Both the position numbers and the translations under genes were made by a program. Positions 48,132-59,271 of a stretch of 64,000 bases of DNA are shown piece after piece. Position 1 is the stretch's first letter. Every line of letters begins with the position of its first letter. The notes beneath the pieces were generated by a model, which worked only from the letters and a program-made list of their open reading frames with translations, was not told where the DNA came from and ran no database searches. The stretch lies in NCBI GenBank assembly GCA_027605045.1, contig JAQFWX010000016.1, positions 186,001 through 250,000 on the forward strand, read 5' to 3'. Origin of the DNA: Phallus indusiatus. Taxonomy: Eukaryota > Basidiomycota > Agaricomycetes > Phallales > Phallaceae.

Positions 48132-50503
48132 AGCGTGTTTCGTTTCGTGAATCAAGTCTTGAATAACATATTTAATTAGGTTGAAGACATCATATTGCAT
48201 ACTAAACGTATCCCACATTGTTGTGAAACTACTAGACTTCTCAATGCCAACGAATGAAACCCGGCGCTTTTACGCTATGAACATTTTTTTTCCAAACTCA
48301 AAAACCAAGGCACGTTCTGTAATAATTTGTAAAGATTGTAAATATCTGCAGTAATACTAATAAAACGGCTGGGGCTGGGAAGCGTCAATTGAGAAAGTTG
48401 CGTATACAATCATACGAGGCGAGAAGCCAAGAGCTTGAAACTCTTCAACCGGATACTAATACGGCATCTAGCGGATTGTAGTTTTTTGGTATTGCAAATA
48501 CACGCGTTTGTTAAGGCGCAACCCTTCTATCTTTGAACCTTTCTTCTGGTGCGATGTAACAATTCAAAATCATTGCTGCGGATGGACATCACTCGATCCT
48601 TGGGACGTAATATCAGATCATCCAAGTGCTGATTCAGAGCTAAACGTTTTAAATTGATTTGAAGATCAAAGTGAATCGTCCACTAAAGGCGTTTTGTTTA
48701 ACTCTATCGTTGTTATCTGTGGACTTTGAAGACGGAAAACTGATCAATTAGGGTCGACATGTAAGTCTTTTGACTTTGGAGGAGGAATACTACTATACTG
48801 GGCAATATAAATTCCGGGATGAGGTACTTCCCATAATATTTTACCCGCTGCACTGATATGAATATTAATACCAACCCATTATTTGCTTTGTACAGACTGT
48901 ACAGTATCGATGCCACCGAATCAATCATTATGCCACAAGCAAACTAAAACTACGTAACATAAATAATGGCATGATGAATCCAAACATCCGCCCAGTCGGA
49001 TCGGAATTTCTCTACAATTAGCTGTTGTACGTTTCAACGTACTAAGGTTCTGACGAATAATCTTTTTTTTTACTGTATGCCGATTGAACAAACTGGAAGT
49101 TGTTAGAAAGTTGACACCCGTTTCGGAATTCGCTTGAGTGTATTTGTTATGCAAGTTCTCCGATAAGAATGGTCCGGCCGTGAATTCGTTAATACGCGTA
49201 AACAACGAGTTTGAATGAAAAAAATACTGATTCCACGTGCCACTGCCATTGGACCGGAAGCAGTGGCCTTTATTAGAGATATCATATGCGGCGCGCGCAA
49301 TCGCGCGCGGTGGCCAAGCTGTGGCTAATTTCAGATAGAACCTAGTCAAATTCAGCAGATCAATGCGTTGTGTATCACAAATGATGCGCTGGCCAAAGTC
49401 TACCATTAATTGGTTCATCGATATCGATGTATGTAGAACAGGGTTCAAGTTTGTCAGAGTTTGTCATGTCCTCACGGGTATTCGGAATATGATGAATTAC
49501 ATATTTTTTTGACTAAGAATGTTGTGTACGAATTGATTCACATGACCCAAAGAAATTTGCCACCGGACATCCTGCCCCATATATGCTCCCATCGATGATA
49601 TTACAGGGAGAATCAACGCAGGATTTGGTTTTGGACTCGAGTTCGCACATTAGGCCTAGGACTCAAACATGGTTGTCATAATAATGTGTTTGTCATTAGT
49701 CTTTCCTTACTTTCCCCAGTCCCTGCTGCGTATTCATTCTACACATGGTCTATTGACTCCATTCTCTAGATAAGCAGCCGCCGACGGAATGCCGAGATAA
49801 AGTGTGCCTTCCGTTACGCAATCCGGCAGAATCCCGGCATCTCAGAACAGCGGCTAGACTTCCTCTCCGGGAGATGTTATGTCATGTCATTAGATTGTGT
49901 TTTCCAAAAATAGCACAAAATGGGCCACACGACTGTAGGCCAACGAGCGCACTCGACTTACGTTATCAAACCTCTCTTTTTCTCTTTCTTACACCTCGTT
50001 CTCGTCAAAATAAAACATTCTCCTCGTTTTATCTCTCGCCCTGCATTCCTAAACCACATTTAATTTCGGGAAAAGGAGTGCGTATTACAACGCCGGCAAC
50101 ACGCACATACCGCATGGTATCAGCCACCGTCCCGAAGCTTTACTACTACTCGTTCTCTCAGCCAGCCAGCCAGTCATCCTCTTTTCTTCTTTCTCTGCTC
50201 AACCGTTGGTTCTTTCTTTGCCACACCGAATAGTTCTCCAAATACACTGAAACAGATCTATTCAATTAGGTACGAAAGATCGTCCTTTCTTGAGTTCAAT
50301 ATGCGCTTAATTCATGACATCAGAACTCATAGCTTGGAACGGCTTGGTGCTCGATCACGACGTTGAATACCAGATACAGTTTCAAGGGAATTCAGTTCTC
50401 AGCGCCCAGACTCTCTGTCTTGCCTGTCATTTTTTTTCTGTTGGTCCAAGCCCTTTTCATTTCAATCAGTCGTTGGCGCTAAATTCGCGAGACTCAAATT
50501 ACA
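48132..50503. other. Gap and long leader region of the next gene
   Basis: A minus-strand ORF of 175 codons (49448-48921) has no recognisable domain and crosses a GC-rich hairpin; I do not call it a gene. From about 49800 to 50500 the plus strand is pyrimidine-rich and holds a 143-codon ORF that looks like leader sequence. Confidence 0.4.
49292..49309. repeat. GC-only hairpin
   Basis: Arms CGCGCGC and GCGCGCG (7 bp) around the loop AATC, in otherwise AT-rich sequence. Confidence 0.6.
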
Positions 50504-52711
50504 ATGGGCGCGAACGGGGAGCATACGACACTGTATTATCCTACTCATAGCCGTCCCCATCGTACACTTATCCGTCCCCAACCGTACCGCCGTGACCCAA
50601 AAGCCCATCCTAACCTGAAACTGAAACGAGACGACATGACTTGCACCCTTCTTTCTATCTCAGAAGCGCAGACACCTGCTATCACTCCATCTTCAAATTC
50701 AGTAACGAGGTCGTCTGACAAGAAGCAGTCCTCTTCGTCCGTATCACAGCTTTTCCCCGTCGACCTCTCCGAATCTCAGGCCGTCAATCAAATGTGGGCA
50801 AAGCAAGGTCGAAGTCAAAGGGGTTTGGAGCTTATCAGTGGCGATTTAGTTGGGCTGAAAGTGAAAGAGGAGCAAGAGCGAGCATCTAATTTAATGCTGG
50901 CTCATCGGGATCAAGACTACACATCACTTGCCTCCGCCTCCGTTTCCGTCTCCGTACGTTCTACTGCGACTGCTTTCGCCTCAATGTCACCTTGCACGAC
51001 GACCGCCTCCACGTCATATGCCTCCTCCTTGCCCAATACCCTTTTTTCATCAGTCACATCAAGTTCATCGACTTCTAGCGCATCAACAGTTACTGTTGTT
51101 TGTAGATCATCGCCATGTCCGTGCCCCAACCTTCCAGCTGGAACGAAGTGCCTTGACACTTGTTGCAACCCTTGCGATCCGATGCAGTCCCGTCTCAGTC
51201 CGAAATTAGAACTAAAGCCGAACAGCCAATCACCGCTTAGACATTCGAAGCAACGTTCATTATTGCTATCCTCTCCTCAGCCAGTCCACAGGACAACAGG
51301 AGCGATAAGAACTCCTGTGGCGTCTTCCGCCAGCCCATTGCATGTTTTACTTGATGAAGCAAGAAAGGACGGTATATGCTCGGCTGAACTCGCGGCGAAG
51401 GAAACTTTGAATGCCAGAGCCAATATCAAGGCACGCAATACAATCGGCCGGCCCCGGGCTCGCTCCCTTTCCGTTCCCGTCCGGAAGGCCACCTATGAGA
51501 CTAAAAAATCAAGCCCTTCGACACCAGCATCAACATCTGCACCACCTAGCCCTCGTATTGTACCAGTAAGAACAGGCACTCTTCTCGATAATTTGGTCTC
51601 GTTCACCGCCAAACTTCCGTCTTCCTACTACGATGTATACCCTGATACCAACGCCAGCACCAGCACCAGCACCAGCAACACGAGCGTAACTGAAGAATCA
51701 TACCCACTTCTCCCATTTGATCATCCAAAGACCTATACCCTTAGATTTCCCCCGCCACAAGCTCAACCCCGTTCTCCTTTCCGACCCCGATCTCCTCCGC
51801 GCCATCCAACACCACGGTTCCGTCTCATCGAGAACAGAGAGTATCTACGACTGAAGGCGGTGTGGAACCGACTTTCGGGAGCAGACGGCGTTGCGCTTGA
51901 TATGTTCGTTGATACGGTACATGATAGCTATTATTATGGTGATGGTGATGCCGATGCCGATGGTAATGTCGATGATGATCATGATTACGAGGAAGAGGAG
52001 AATGATCCCACCTCTGACGGGATCAGATTGCGAGATTTGGACTGCGGGTGTGAAAGCGAGGAGGATTGTGATCATTTGTATGAGGAAGAGGACCACGAAA
52101 CATCATCGTTCAGCCGGAATAGAGTTTCGCGCTCTCGAACGCGTCGACGTATCATGCATTCTCACCCCCTTCCTTCTCAATCTCTTGTCGATAAACAAGG
52201 GAACCTTCACACAGGCTGCGAGCTGGTCGTCGGGATAGCAATTGATGGGATTAAAGAAAGTGCATTAAGGACACGTGTTATTGGTCAACAACAACGACGA
52301 GGATCGGCGAAAGGAAAAGAGAAGGAGAAGACAAAGTTCAAGGCTCAAACAACTTCCTCTGCGACTTCTTCGAGAAAACTGGACTTGCTGGATGGTCTAT
52401 CTCTTACAAGCTTTGTATTATCTCCTTCTATATCTCTTTCGTCGCTGTCGGATTCTGTTCGCCGGACGTTGGATTCGTTTCGCGTGTTAGGAGAAGGACA
52501 CGCAAGACGTGTCGGTGCTTCAACCCAAATCAGCCAAACGACTGACGTCTCAAGTACATCGGCACAAGGACGTAAAGCAGACGATAGTGGTGGTTCCAAA
52601 CAATCAACAGATCAGGCGCATCAGGATCGCGTTCAAGCTCATGCGCATGGACATGCAGTGGAAGACCCCCATCATCGTTCAATATCAGTGTCCGGCCCTG
52701 AGGGATTGTAG
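50504..52711 (+). CDS. Large disordered Ser/Arg/acidic protein, unknown function
   Basis: A single uninterrupted 735-codon ORF, striking in a window where other genes have introns. No known domain is recognised. Residues about 60-210 are Ser/Thr/Ala-rich. A CPCPNLPAGTKCLDTCCNPC cluster near residues 205-225 might bind metal. Then come an Arg/Ser segment (RPRARSLSVPVRKATYE), a Thr-Ser repeat, a Pro/Arg stretch (FRPRSPPRHPTPRFRLIE), and a run of acidic residues with GDADADGN. The acidic part also holds LDCGCESEEDCDHLYEEE. The end is Ser-rich. Composition suggests a nuclear regulatory or scaffold protein, but this is inference. The ATG at 50504 is in a usable context (ACAATGG). Confidence 0.75.
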   Translation: MGANGEHTTLYYPTHSRPHRTLIRPQPYRRDPKAHPNLKLKRDDMTCTLLSISEAQTPAITPSSNSVTRSSDKKQSSSSVSQLFPVDLSESQAVNQMWAKQGRSQRGLELISGDLVGLKVKEEQERASNLMLAHRDQDYTSLASASVSVSVRSTATAFASMSPCTTTASTSYASSLPNTLFSSVTSSSSTSSASTVTVVCRSSPCPCPNLPAGTKCLDTCCNPCDPMQSRLSPKLELKPNSQSPLRHSKQRSLLLSSPQPVHRTTGAIRTPVASSASPLHVLLDEARKDGICSAELAAKETLNARANIKARNTIGRPRARSLSVPVRKATYETKKSSPSTPASTSAPPSPRIVPVRTGTLLDNLVSFTAKLPSSYYDVYPDTNASTSTSTSNTSVTEESYPLLPFDHPKTYTLRFPPPQAQPRSPFRPRSPPRHPTPRFRLIENREYLRLKAVWNRLSGADGVALDMFVDTVHDSYYYGDGDADADGNVDDDHDYEEEENDPTSDGIRLRDLDCGCESEEDCDHLYEEEDHETSSFSRNRVSRSRTRRRIMHSHPLPSQSLVDKQGNLHTGCELVVGIAIDGIKESALRTRVIGQQQRRGSAKGKEKEKTKFKAQTTSSATSSRKLDLLDGLSLTSFVLSPSISLSSLSDSVRRTLDSFRVLGEGHARRVGASTQISQTTDVSSTSAQGRKADDSGGSKQSTDQAHQDRVQAHAHGHAVEDPHHRSISVSGPEGL
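51652..51678 (+). repeat. Coding hexamer repeat (CAGCAC)n
   Basis: Short in-frame tandem repeat coding for alternating Ser-Thr in the disordered protein. Likely length-variable between strains. Confidence 0.7.
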
Positions 52712-55104
52712 TGCGGATATCGATACGAACACCCAGCCACGCGCATTCGATCGCCACTGATGAACGAAAGAAGAGGAAATTCAGACGTCGTCGCCACAGC
52801 TCGCATACAACAAAACGGACATCTTCTCAAAAACACGTTGACGTGCGGGAAACTTTTGTTTTTCACGTGTACATATTACATCCGTTCGAGAGCTCTCGTT
52901 ATTTATCCACAACGGTTGCGATCAGAAAAATGCGTTAACTCGTATCTTTCTAGTGGCGTAATTGTTCAAGCTCTGGAAGTATGTCTGCGCGCCTACATCT
53001 GGCAGGACTCAGGTTCGGATCGTGTCTCTTTGTTTTACCCGTTATGGCGCTGTGGCACTCGTATTTATCTGATATGGCCATGCGGGCATGATCCACTCTT
53101 TTCTCCTTTATCAGTCCCACCCAGGGTCGGCAGTTGAAACTTTTTTCCTCGTCTTCCAAGCTCCAGGCTTGGGTGTTCTTTATGTTTTTCTTTACCTCGT
53201 GGCTTGCCTCAATATGCCCCCGCTTTCTTTCATTATCGTCCGAACCTAATTCTCTGATTCTGACTCTGACTCTTTACTCCGGCGCTTTTTCACACCTATG
53301 CTTATTCTCATCTCAACTCCTCTAGCTATCACCTTCACGCTTGCGTACACCTTTCCATGAATTGTCTCGTTGGAGTATTCTTTTCCGGACACGAGCTCGG
53401 TCACTGACCTTGCGACTCCGGGTTGATACTAGCTCCATCCCAGATTCTATTATTTCTTTTTTCTGCTTTGATTATCCCTCGCGCTCTGTTGTCGCTTTGT
53501 CTTTTTTTCCCTTGGGCTATCGGTGTTTTTTCTTTCTTCATTGATCGCTTCTTTTCTTCGAGAAACTAGAGGACTATCATAATCATACACTCACGTCTAT
53601 GGTAGATATAGACTGATTAACTTCTTTCTTATTCCGGTTCTTTTTGAAATTGATTTTCATTTTTTCAAATTCCGGGGTATCAATCTATCGTAAACACTCT
53701 TTTATTTTGTTTCCTTGCGTACGGGTATTTAAACATGCATTCATAGTACTACATTATAACACTCGTTTTTATATTCTTTTCTCTTCCCCTTTACATTATT
53801 TATTTAGAGGTCCTATGGTCAAGTGTAAAAAAGACAATAACAATTCAATAATTCGTTTACAAAATCCCGCGGAATTCATGATTTGTGATCAAGTTTCTCT
53901 CATTTCCACTGTTGTCATTCATATGCGCATTATTTTTCTTTACATAAATTGCCGAGAATTTCGCGAAAGCCGGCAGGTCAATCTTCGTTTTCGGTCAGGA
54001 TAAATGTAAACAACTTTTCGGCTTGACTGCTGAGGCCGAGGCAAGTTCATTAGGCAACACCATGTATAAGGGAGCAGTGGACGTAGTTTCTTTCATCCTT
54101 TCAGAGTGACAAACCGTTCAAAAATTTTTAGTCTTCAGCCGACTTCAATTACCAAGTAAACACTCAATTTATGGAAAGCAGACATCAAGTCTCCTCGGAA
54201 GCCTATGTACCCGGCAGAGCGCGGCGCTGGATCATACTATCCTGAGTCCTCCCCTGTCCTCCCTCCCTGTGTGACTGCTGCATGGGGCGATGCGTGCCTT
54301 ACGGATGCACTTTCTCTCTCAAATTCTCAAAGATCACATCTTTGCTCCCCTGGGCCCTGATCACCTTTTTTAGTACGCCTTTCTTCTCGGCACCAATTGA
54401 TGACGTATTTATTTTTTTTGTCTCATTGTATTACCATTACCAGAGTTTTTTTGGTTGCCCGCGCTGCGCATCAGAATGGGCACGTCTAAATTCTCACAAT
54501 CAACTTAATCTCTGATAATCTAAAGATCCAAGGAAACCATTATTCAAGAACATAGTATATAAATACACATACGGCATGGACACGTTCTAATCAGACAACG
54601 TTCCACTTAGCACTAAATTATTATAAAGGTAAGTAGCACAACGTCGATCGCGTATTACAATTTGATACATATGTTGAGATTTTTTTGATTAATTCATGAA
54701 GGGAATTAGGAGTAAAATGCCTTGACACATTCACTTCCAACCGCGTCGTAGTCTCGAGCTCAGGCTCGTTGTTAATGCGAACGTCTTGCTTGATTACAGT
54801 GCTGCATTGTACATGATTCTTTTATTATTCATAACCTCGACGTAAAATTTCTTACACAATATAATTACAAATAAAAGATATTGGTCCCTTCTTCAAATCG
54901 TGACCGTACTTCTTCTTAGAATGAGAAGTAAACATGAATATATGACGAGGGGAGAAGGACATTAGTTTCGTTTTCAGGGCAGTACGTATTAAGGACGAGG
55001 GTAAGGAAAAAAAAACAGGGAAGTAGTCCAAGGTAATGGAAACCGTACAAGACTACGGATACATCATACACCGGATACACTGCCTGCTGGAAACCACAAA
55101 GCTA
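52712..55104. other. Long pyrimidine-rich spacer
   Basis: T- and C-rich sequence with short ORFs lacking coding character. The part near 54540-54640 has TATAAATA-like motifs but no gene was recognised. Confidence 0.45.
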
Positions 55105-57120
55105 TCATCCGACGACTATTTGCTTCGTCTTGCTCAGCTTGGAAATGGTTTCATCGTCAACGTTCAGATGAGCCTTAACCAGCTCTGGTGACGTCAAAGC
55201 AAGCCACTGATTAAGACTGACGTCCGTAACTCGGTCTGTAAGACACACGGAGAAGTTGATAATCAATCACTTGTATTTCAATACTGGTGGTAGTTGTGCT
55301 TACCTGATTTTAGGATCTCCAAGAAGTGGACGGTGTCATTGCCGATATTCTCAACGTAATGCCCGAAACCTGACTGTAATAATTGTAAACACATCGCTGA
55401 CGGAGAGAACATATCTGGTACTTACAGGAACATAACCGACGTCTCCGGCTTCATAATCGAAGGTTCGTGCATTTCCGTCCGCAGCAAAAATGGTGACACG
55501 GGCTTGTCCAGAACTAGTATCCTTAGGTTAAATAATGATGAAACGGTTCAAATATGCATATCTCACATTAAGTAAGACCATTCGTCTGAATTGAGGAAGA
55601 AAATCAGTCAAATCCACTGCGAAGTTATCCAGAAGATTTATTACCATTCATGGGATGCCACTGAAACCAAAAACAGGATTAGTTTAAAGAAGAAGCCATT
55701 AGTAAACATATAACTTACGTGTAACTCTCTCATTCCCCCTGGATTGATCCAAACTTCCGAGGCGGCGATAGTTTTTGACACTTGGAAAGTCATTGAATCG
55801 AGCATCTTTACAGAACCACCGGAAAGGGTTGTAGGTTTAGTCTTCGACCATTCAAAAGTGAATGGCATAGGTGCTTCACCGTTGGGTGAAGTGACTTCGG
55901 GCTTGTTGTCCTTAGGTGGGGTAGGTGGGGTACCGGGGAAGATATACAGTTGGTTCTTCGGAATCTTGTTCAGAGCGGAGATGTCAATCTGGAAGTTTTT
56001 CGCTAATACTTCTTTCGGGACATGCGCCATCCAATCCGTGAGAAGGAATGTGTCGTCTTCGCTAAAATCCCCACTATCGAATACCTAACGTCAACGATTT
56101 AGGCACAATATAAAAAAAAGAACCAAGGTTATGGGAAATTCGCACTAGTAGGAACTCTGCTCCATCGGGATTTTGGCTGGTTGCTTGAATAGAATGAGGG
56201 ATACCCGGAGGGAAGTACCATACGTCTCCCGGCCCCTGATATGATTAACAGTAGGAACGCTCTCTATAGACCTAAACACTCACAACACTCGCTTCGTAGT
56301 TTTGACCTTCAGGCGTCATGGCAGTGATAACGACTTGACCCTATAAATCATTTCCGCTCAACCTGTTACTGGACTCATAAGAATGAAGTAGCATACTGCA
56401 ATCATATACGCCCACTCAGCCGTAATATGCCAATGAAGTTCACTAAAAGAGGCAATGAATCATCAAATGAGGATGAAGTCTGGAAAAGAAATCTGAATAC
56501 CGAATTGCCCCAGCCTCCAGTCTCATATTGACACCCGCTATACCAGTCTAGAAAACCAGATGTCAAAAACGAAGAGAAGATTTCGACGAGTTCTTACTCA
56601 CCGCTATAGGCATGGTTTCAACTTAAAAAATAAATTATTAGACGACATAGGATAATTGATAATCCTATGGTATGTTTACCATTTTGTTCACGCGCCCATC
56701 CACCCTGTTGAACACGATTGTGGGACAAACTGAAAGGCCATTTCGCATTAGAAACACTTCCAGCATCCGTGCTCGGGGGAGCTAATAAATCTGCGTTTTG
56801 TCTAATAACCGGGGATATCAAAAATGTGAGTTGTAGAATCTCGAGCGTAGAGCTCGGACACACCTGTCCAACGGGACGTTCTGAGGGCCCAGGATTTTTG
56901 CACCTGTATTACCTCGTATAGGCTCTGGATTCTGATTCTGGAACTGGTCCGTTAATGAAAAGTTGGGATCGTCACTAGCGAATTCGGTTTGGGATGGAGC
57001 ACTGGAAGAAGATGAGGGACTGGGCTTCTGTTGACTCGCATCGGCGGCTGGGGCAGCGAGCACCCATAGTCGCTGCTGAAGAAGGAAAAAAGCAGTGATC
57101 AAGACTCTTAAATGAATCAT
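55105..57120 (-). CDS. Secreted oxalate decarboxylase (bicupin), copy 1
   Basis: Converts oxalate to formate and CO2 using Mn. The 442-residue protein comes from 13 exons: 57120-56864, 56801-56680, 56621-56602, 56547-56501, 56442-56397, 56340-56284, 56235-56146, 56084-55719, 55660-55645, 55585-55567, 55513-55426, 55373-55304, 55235-55105. A signal peptide (start MIHLRVL) is followed by a Ser-rich linker. First cupin: [10 protein letters not shown] (R149, H152, H154, E158), H197 in PPGIPHS. Lid SEDD (S221-D224) carries the Glu expected for decarboxylation. Second cupin: H335, H337, E342, H381. Spacing matches Bacillus OxdC except for a slightly longer step to the lid. An upstream ATG at 57138 is less likely because copy 2 starts at MIHS. 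Confidence 0.92.
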
Positions 57121-59271
57121 AGTAGATCTTAGGAGCAAGGGGAAAGGCTTTGGAGATTCACTCGCCGATGACGAGATAGAAGGGGGAAAACACGTAGCTC
57201 CTCTCCCTTTAATACTGAAATCCGTGTCGGCGAAAAAATAAATAATTTAGTTTATTCATCTAGTTTGAGCTCAAAAATCAGGTTTCCCAGATTCATAACT
57301 GACCTTTGCGGTCAGAGCAGGTTAAATCAGAGCCCCATGCACTAATAAAGCAAGGTTTCGGTTGAACGAGGCCGTTAATTTATCCGCTGCATTTTTATGC
57401 GTCACTGTTTGCATTAAGTCATCTAGTATACATCAACGTCGTAGATCAAGTATAAAACATACCAACAAAATTTTCGTTTTACTGACTTCAGAACGAAGAA
57501 CAGCTTTTTATCTAAGCTTTTGATTGAATTCTTGATTTTCTGATGAAATAACAGGATTCGGCCGTTCTTATTCAATTTGCCGAAACACGCTAAATTTACC
57601 CCAGATGATCGTGTTATGGGGAAATGTTCACACGCATAAACTGACCTTGTCTCGCGGAGGCAAAGGTGATCGCGATCCACGAATTATTTGTCCGCTCTTG
57701 ACTCTCTTGACGCGTGACGGCTTTGTTGACATTGCATATGCTGCAGAAATTGCCGCGTAAAGGGCCTGCGCTTTGAAAAGTTATATATCGTTCTTTTTTC
57801 TTCCGTAGAATCCAAGCACACACTTTGCCGCTTTTGTGCTCCCAAAATTTTGAATTCAGTCACGCCTAAACCGTGTGTCATAAGGTCAAGTCAAAATGAG
57901 TCTTCTGTCGAAAATCCTCTATGTCCGCCCCTGCGCGTTCCTCATAGGAACGACTGCGGTCATCCTGCCCCTTGCATGTAATGTCCACGGCAGGCTTAAA
58001 CCTGCACAAAGCCACCGGATAATGCGGATTTAAATGTTTCCGGCGGAGCACATGAGCACCTCTGAAATGATGTGGGACATGGTCCATAATGCTCTCGTGA
58101 ACATCTGAGCATGTGCATTTATGTTTGTTTTCTATTTAACAGGGCCGATCACTAGTTCCACCGGGACTAAGGACAGTTCGTCGTTTATGAAAATTCATTT
58201 TCATCAGAATTTGGGGTAGACGCAAAAGTGTTTAGGTTCAAGTTGTGAATAGAAAAATGCCCAAAATAAAAATTGCGCAAAGCATCATGCCCCCATTTCT
58301 AGAGCTACTATACACTTGACTGAAATTTTCGAGAGGAAGGACCCACAATTATATATCCCGGATCTCGTTTCTGTTGGTAGGTTCCTTGAGTTATAATAAT
58401 TTCAGGATAATACTAGAACCGCGCGCTAGCTCGTTTCCAGATTTTGTCCCTGTTTACAGGGTTAAGTCAATAGTCCACGTGATATATTCCACCTTGCTGA
58501 GGATGATTTTTTTAAAGTTGCCGAATTTCTTAGATCATATGACTTCCTGTGGCTCTGAAACATACTTTAGTCAATTGACCTCTAGTATGTAATGTCTTGG
58601 AAAACTAACCGAGGGTATATTGTATTGTAGTCATCATGTTTATCGAATGCCGTGGTGAATGTTGTATAGCCGAATCTCCTAACGTTCTGACCCGCACGGA
58701 GCGCTACAGTTAAACAAGCCACTGTTTTGGTAGTTTTCGTATACCCCGACCTTCCACAAGGTCATTTCGTTGCGTAACGACAATGCTCAACTTCATATTC
58801 TCAAACTACAAGCGAGATCCTTGAGATAACGTTCGATCCTTTGTTCCGTCGGCAATATACCCGGCCTGAATTGCGCACGTCGGTTTTTCTCCCAAGTTAG
58901 TGGAGGCGTACAGGGACACTCCTTTAGAGGCTATTTAATAATCGCAGGTTATTTAATCAAGTACGTCGATTGTCCGAGTCGGACGATTTGGAACTCTTAC
59001 ACTCATAGTAAGGCCTGAATAGGCCTGAATCCGGTGGGTCAAGTGGTCTAAATTCCAGTCACTAGTATGTCTTTCGAGCATGAGAAATCCCTTGAAACTA
59101 ACTAATAAAAAATATTCTTCTTATTCGCAAAAACAGGTAACTCCGATCATGTTTCATACGTACATTCTGAGTTCGAAAATGCTGTATCCAAAGAAATAAT
59201 CATACTTGAACAAACTTCGCAATATACTTAAAAGAAAGGGACGAAGTGTAAACAAAAAATGAATTTGTACA
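57121..59271. other. Spacer between the two oxalate decarboxylase genes
   Basis: Promoter of copy 1 and 3' side of copy 2. Short ORFs only; no gene, RNA or clear repeat seen. Confidence 0.5.

Noticed and set aside
48921..49448. 175-codon minus-strand ORF after the ABC gene
   Set aside because: Composition looks non-coding, it crosses a simple GC hairpin, and no family motif is seen. Homology search would decide.
49802..50233. 143-codon plus-strand ORF before the disordered protein gene
   Set aside because: Low-complexity pyrimidine-rich sequence; better read as leader or promoter.
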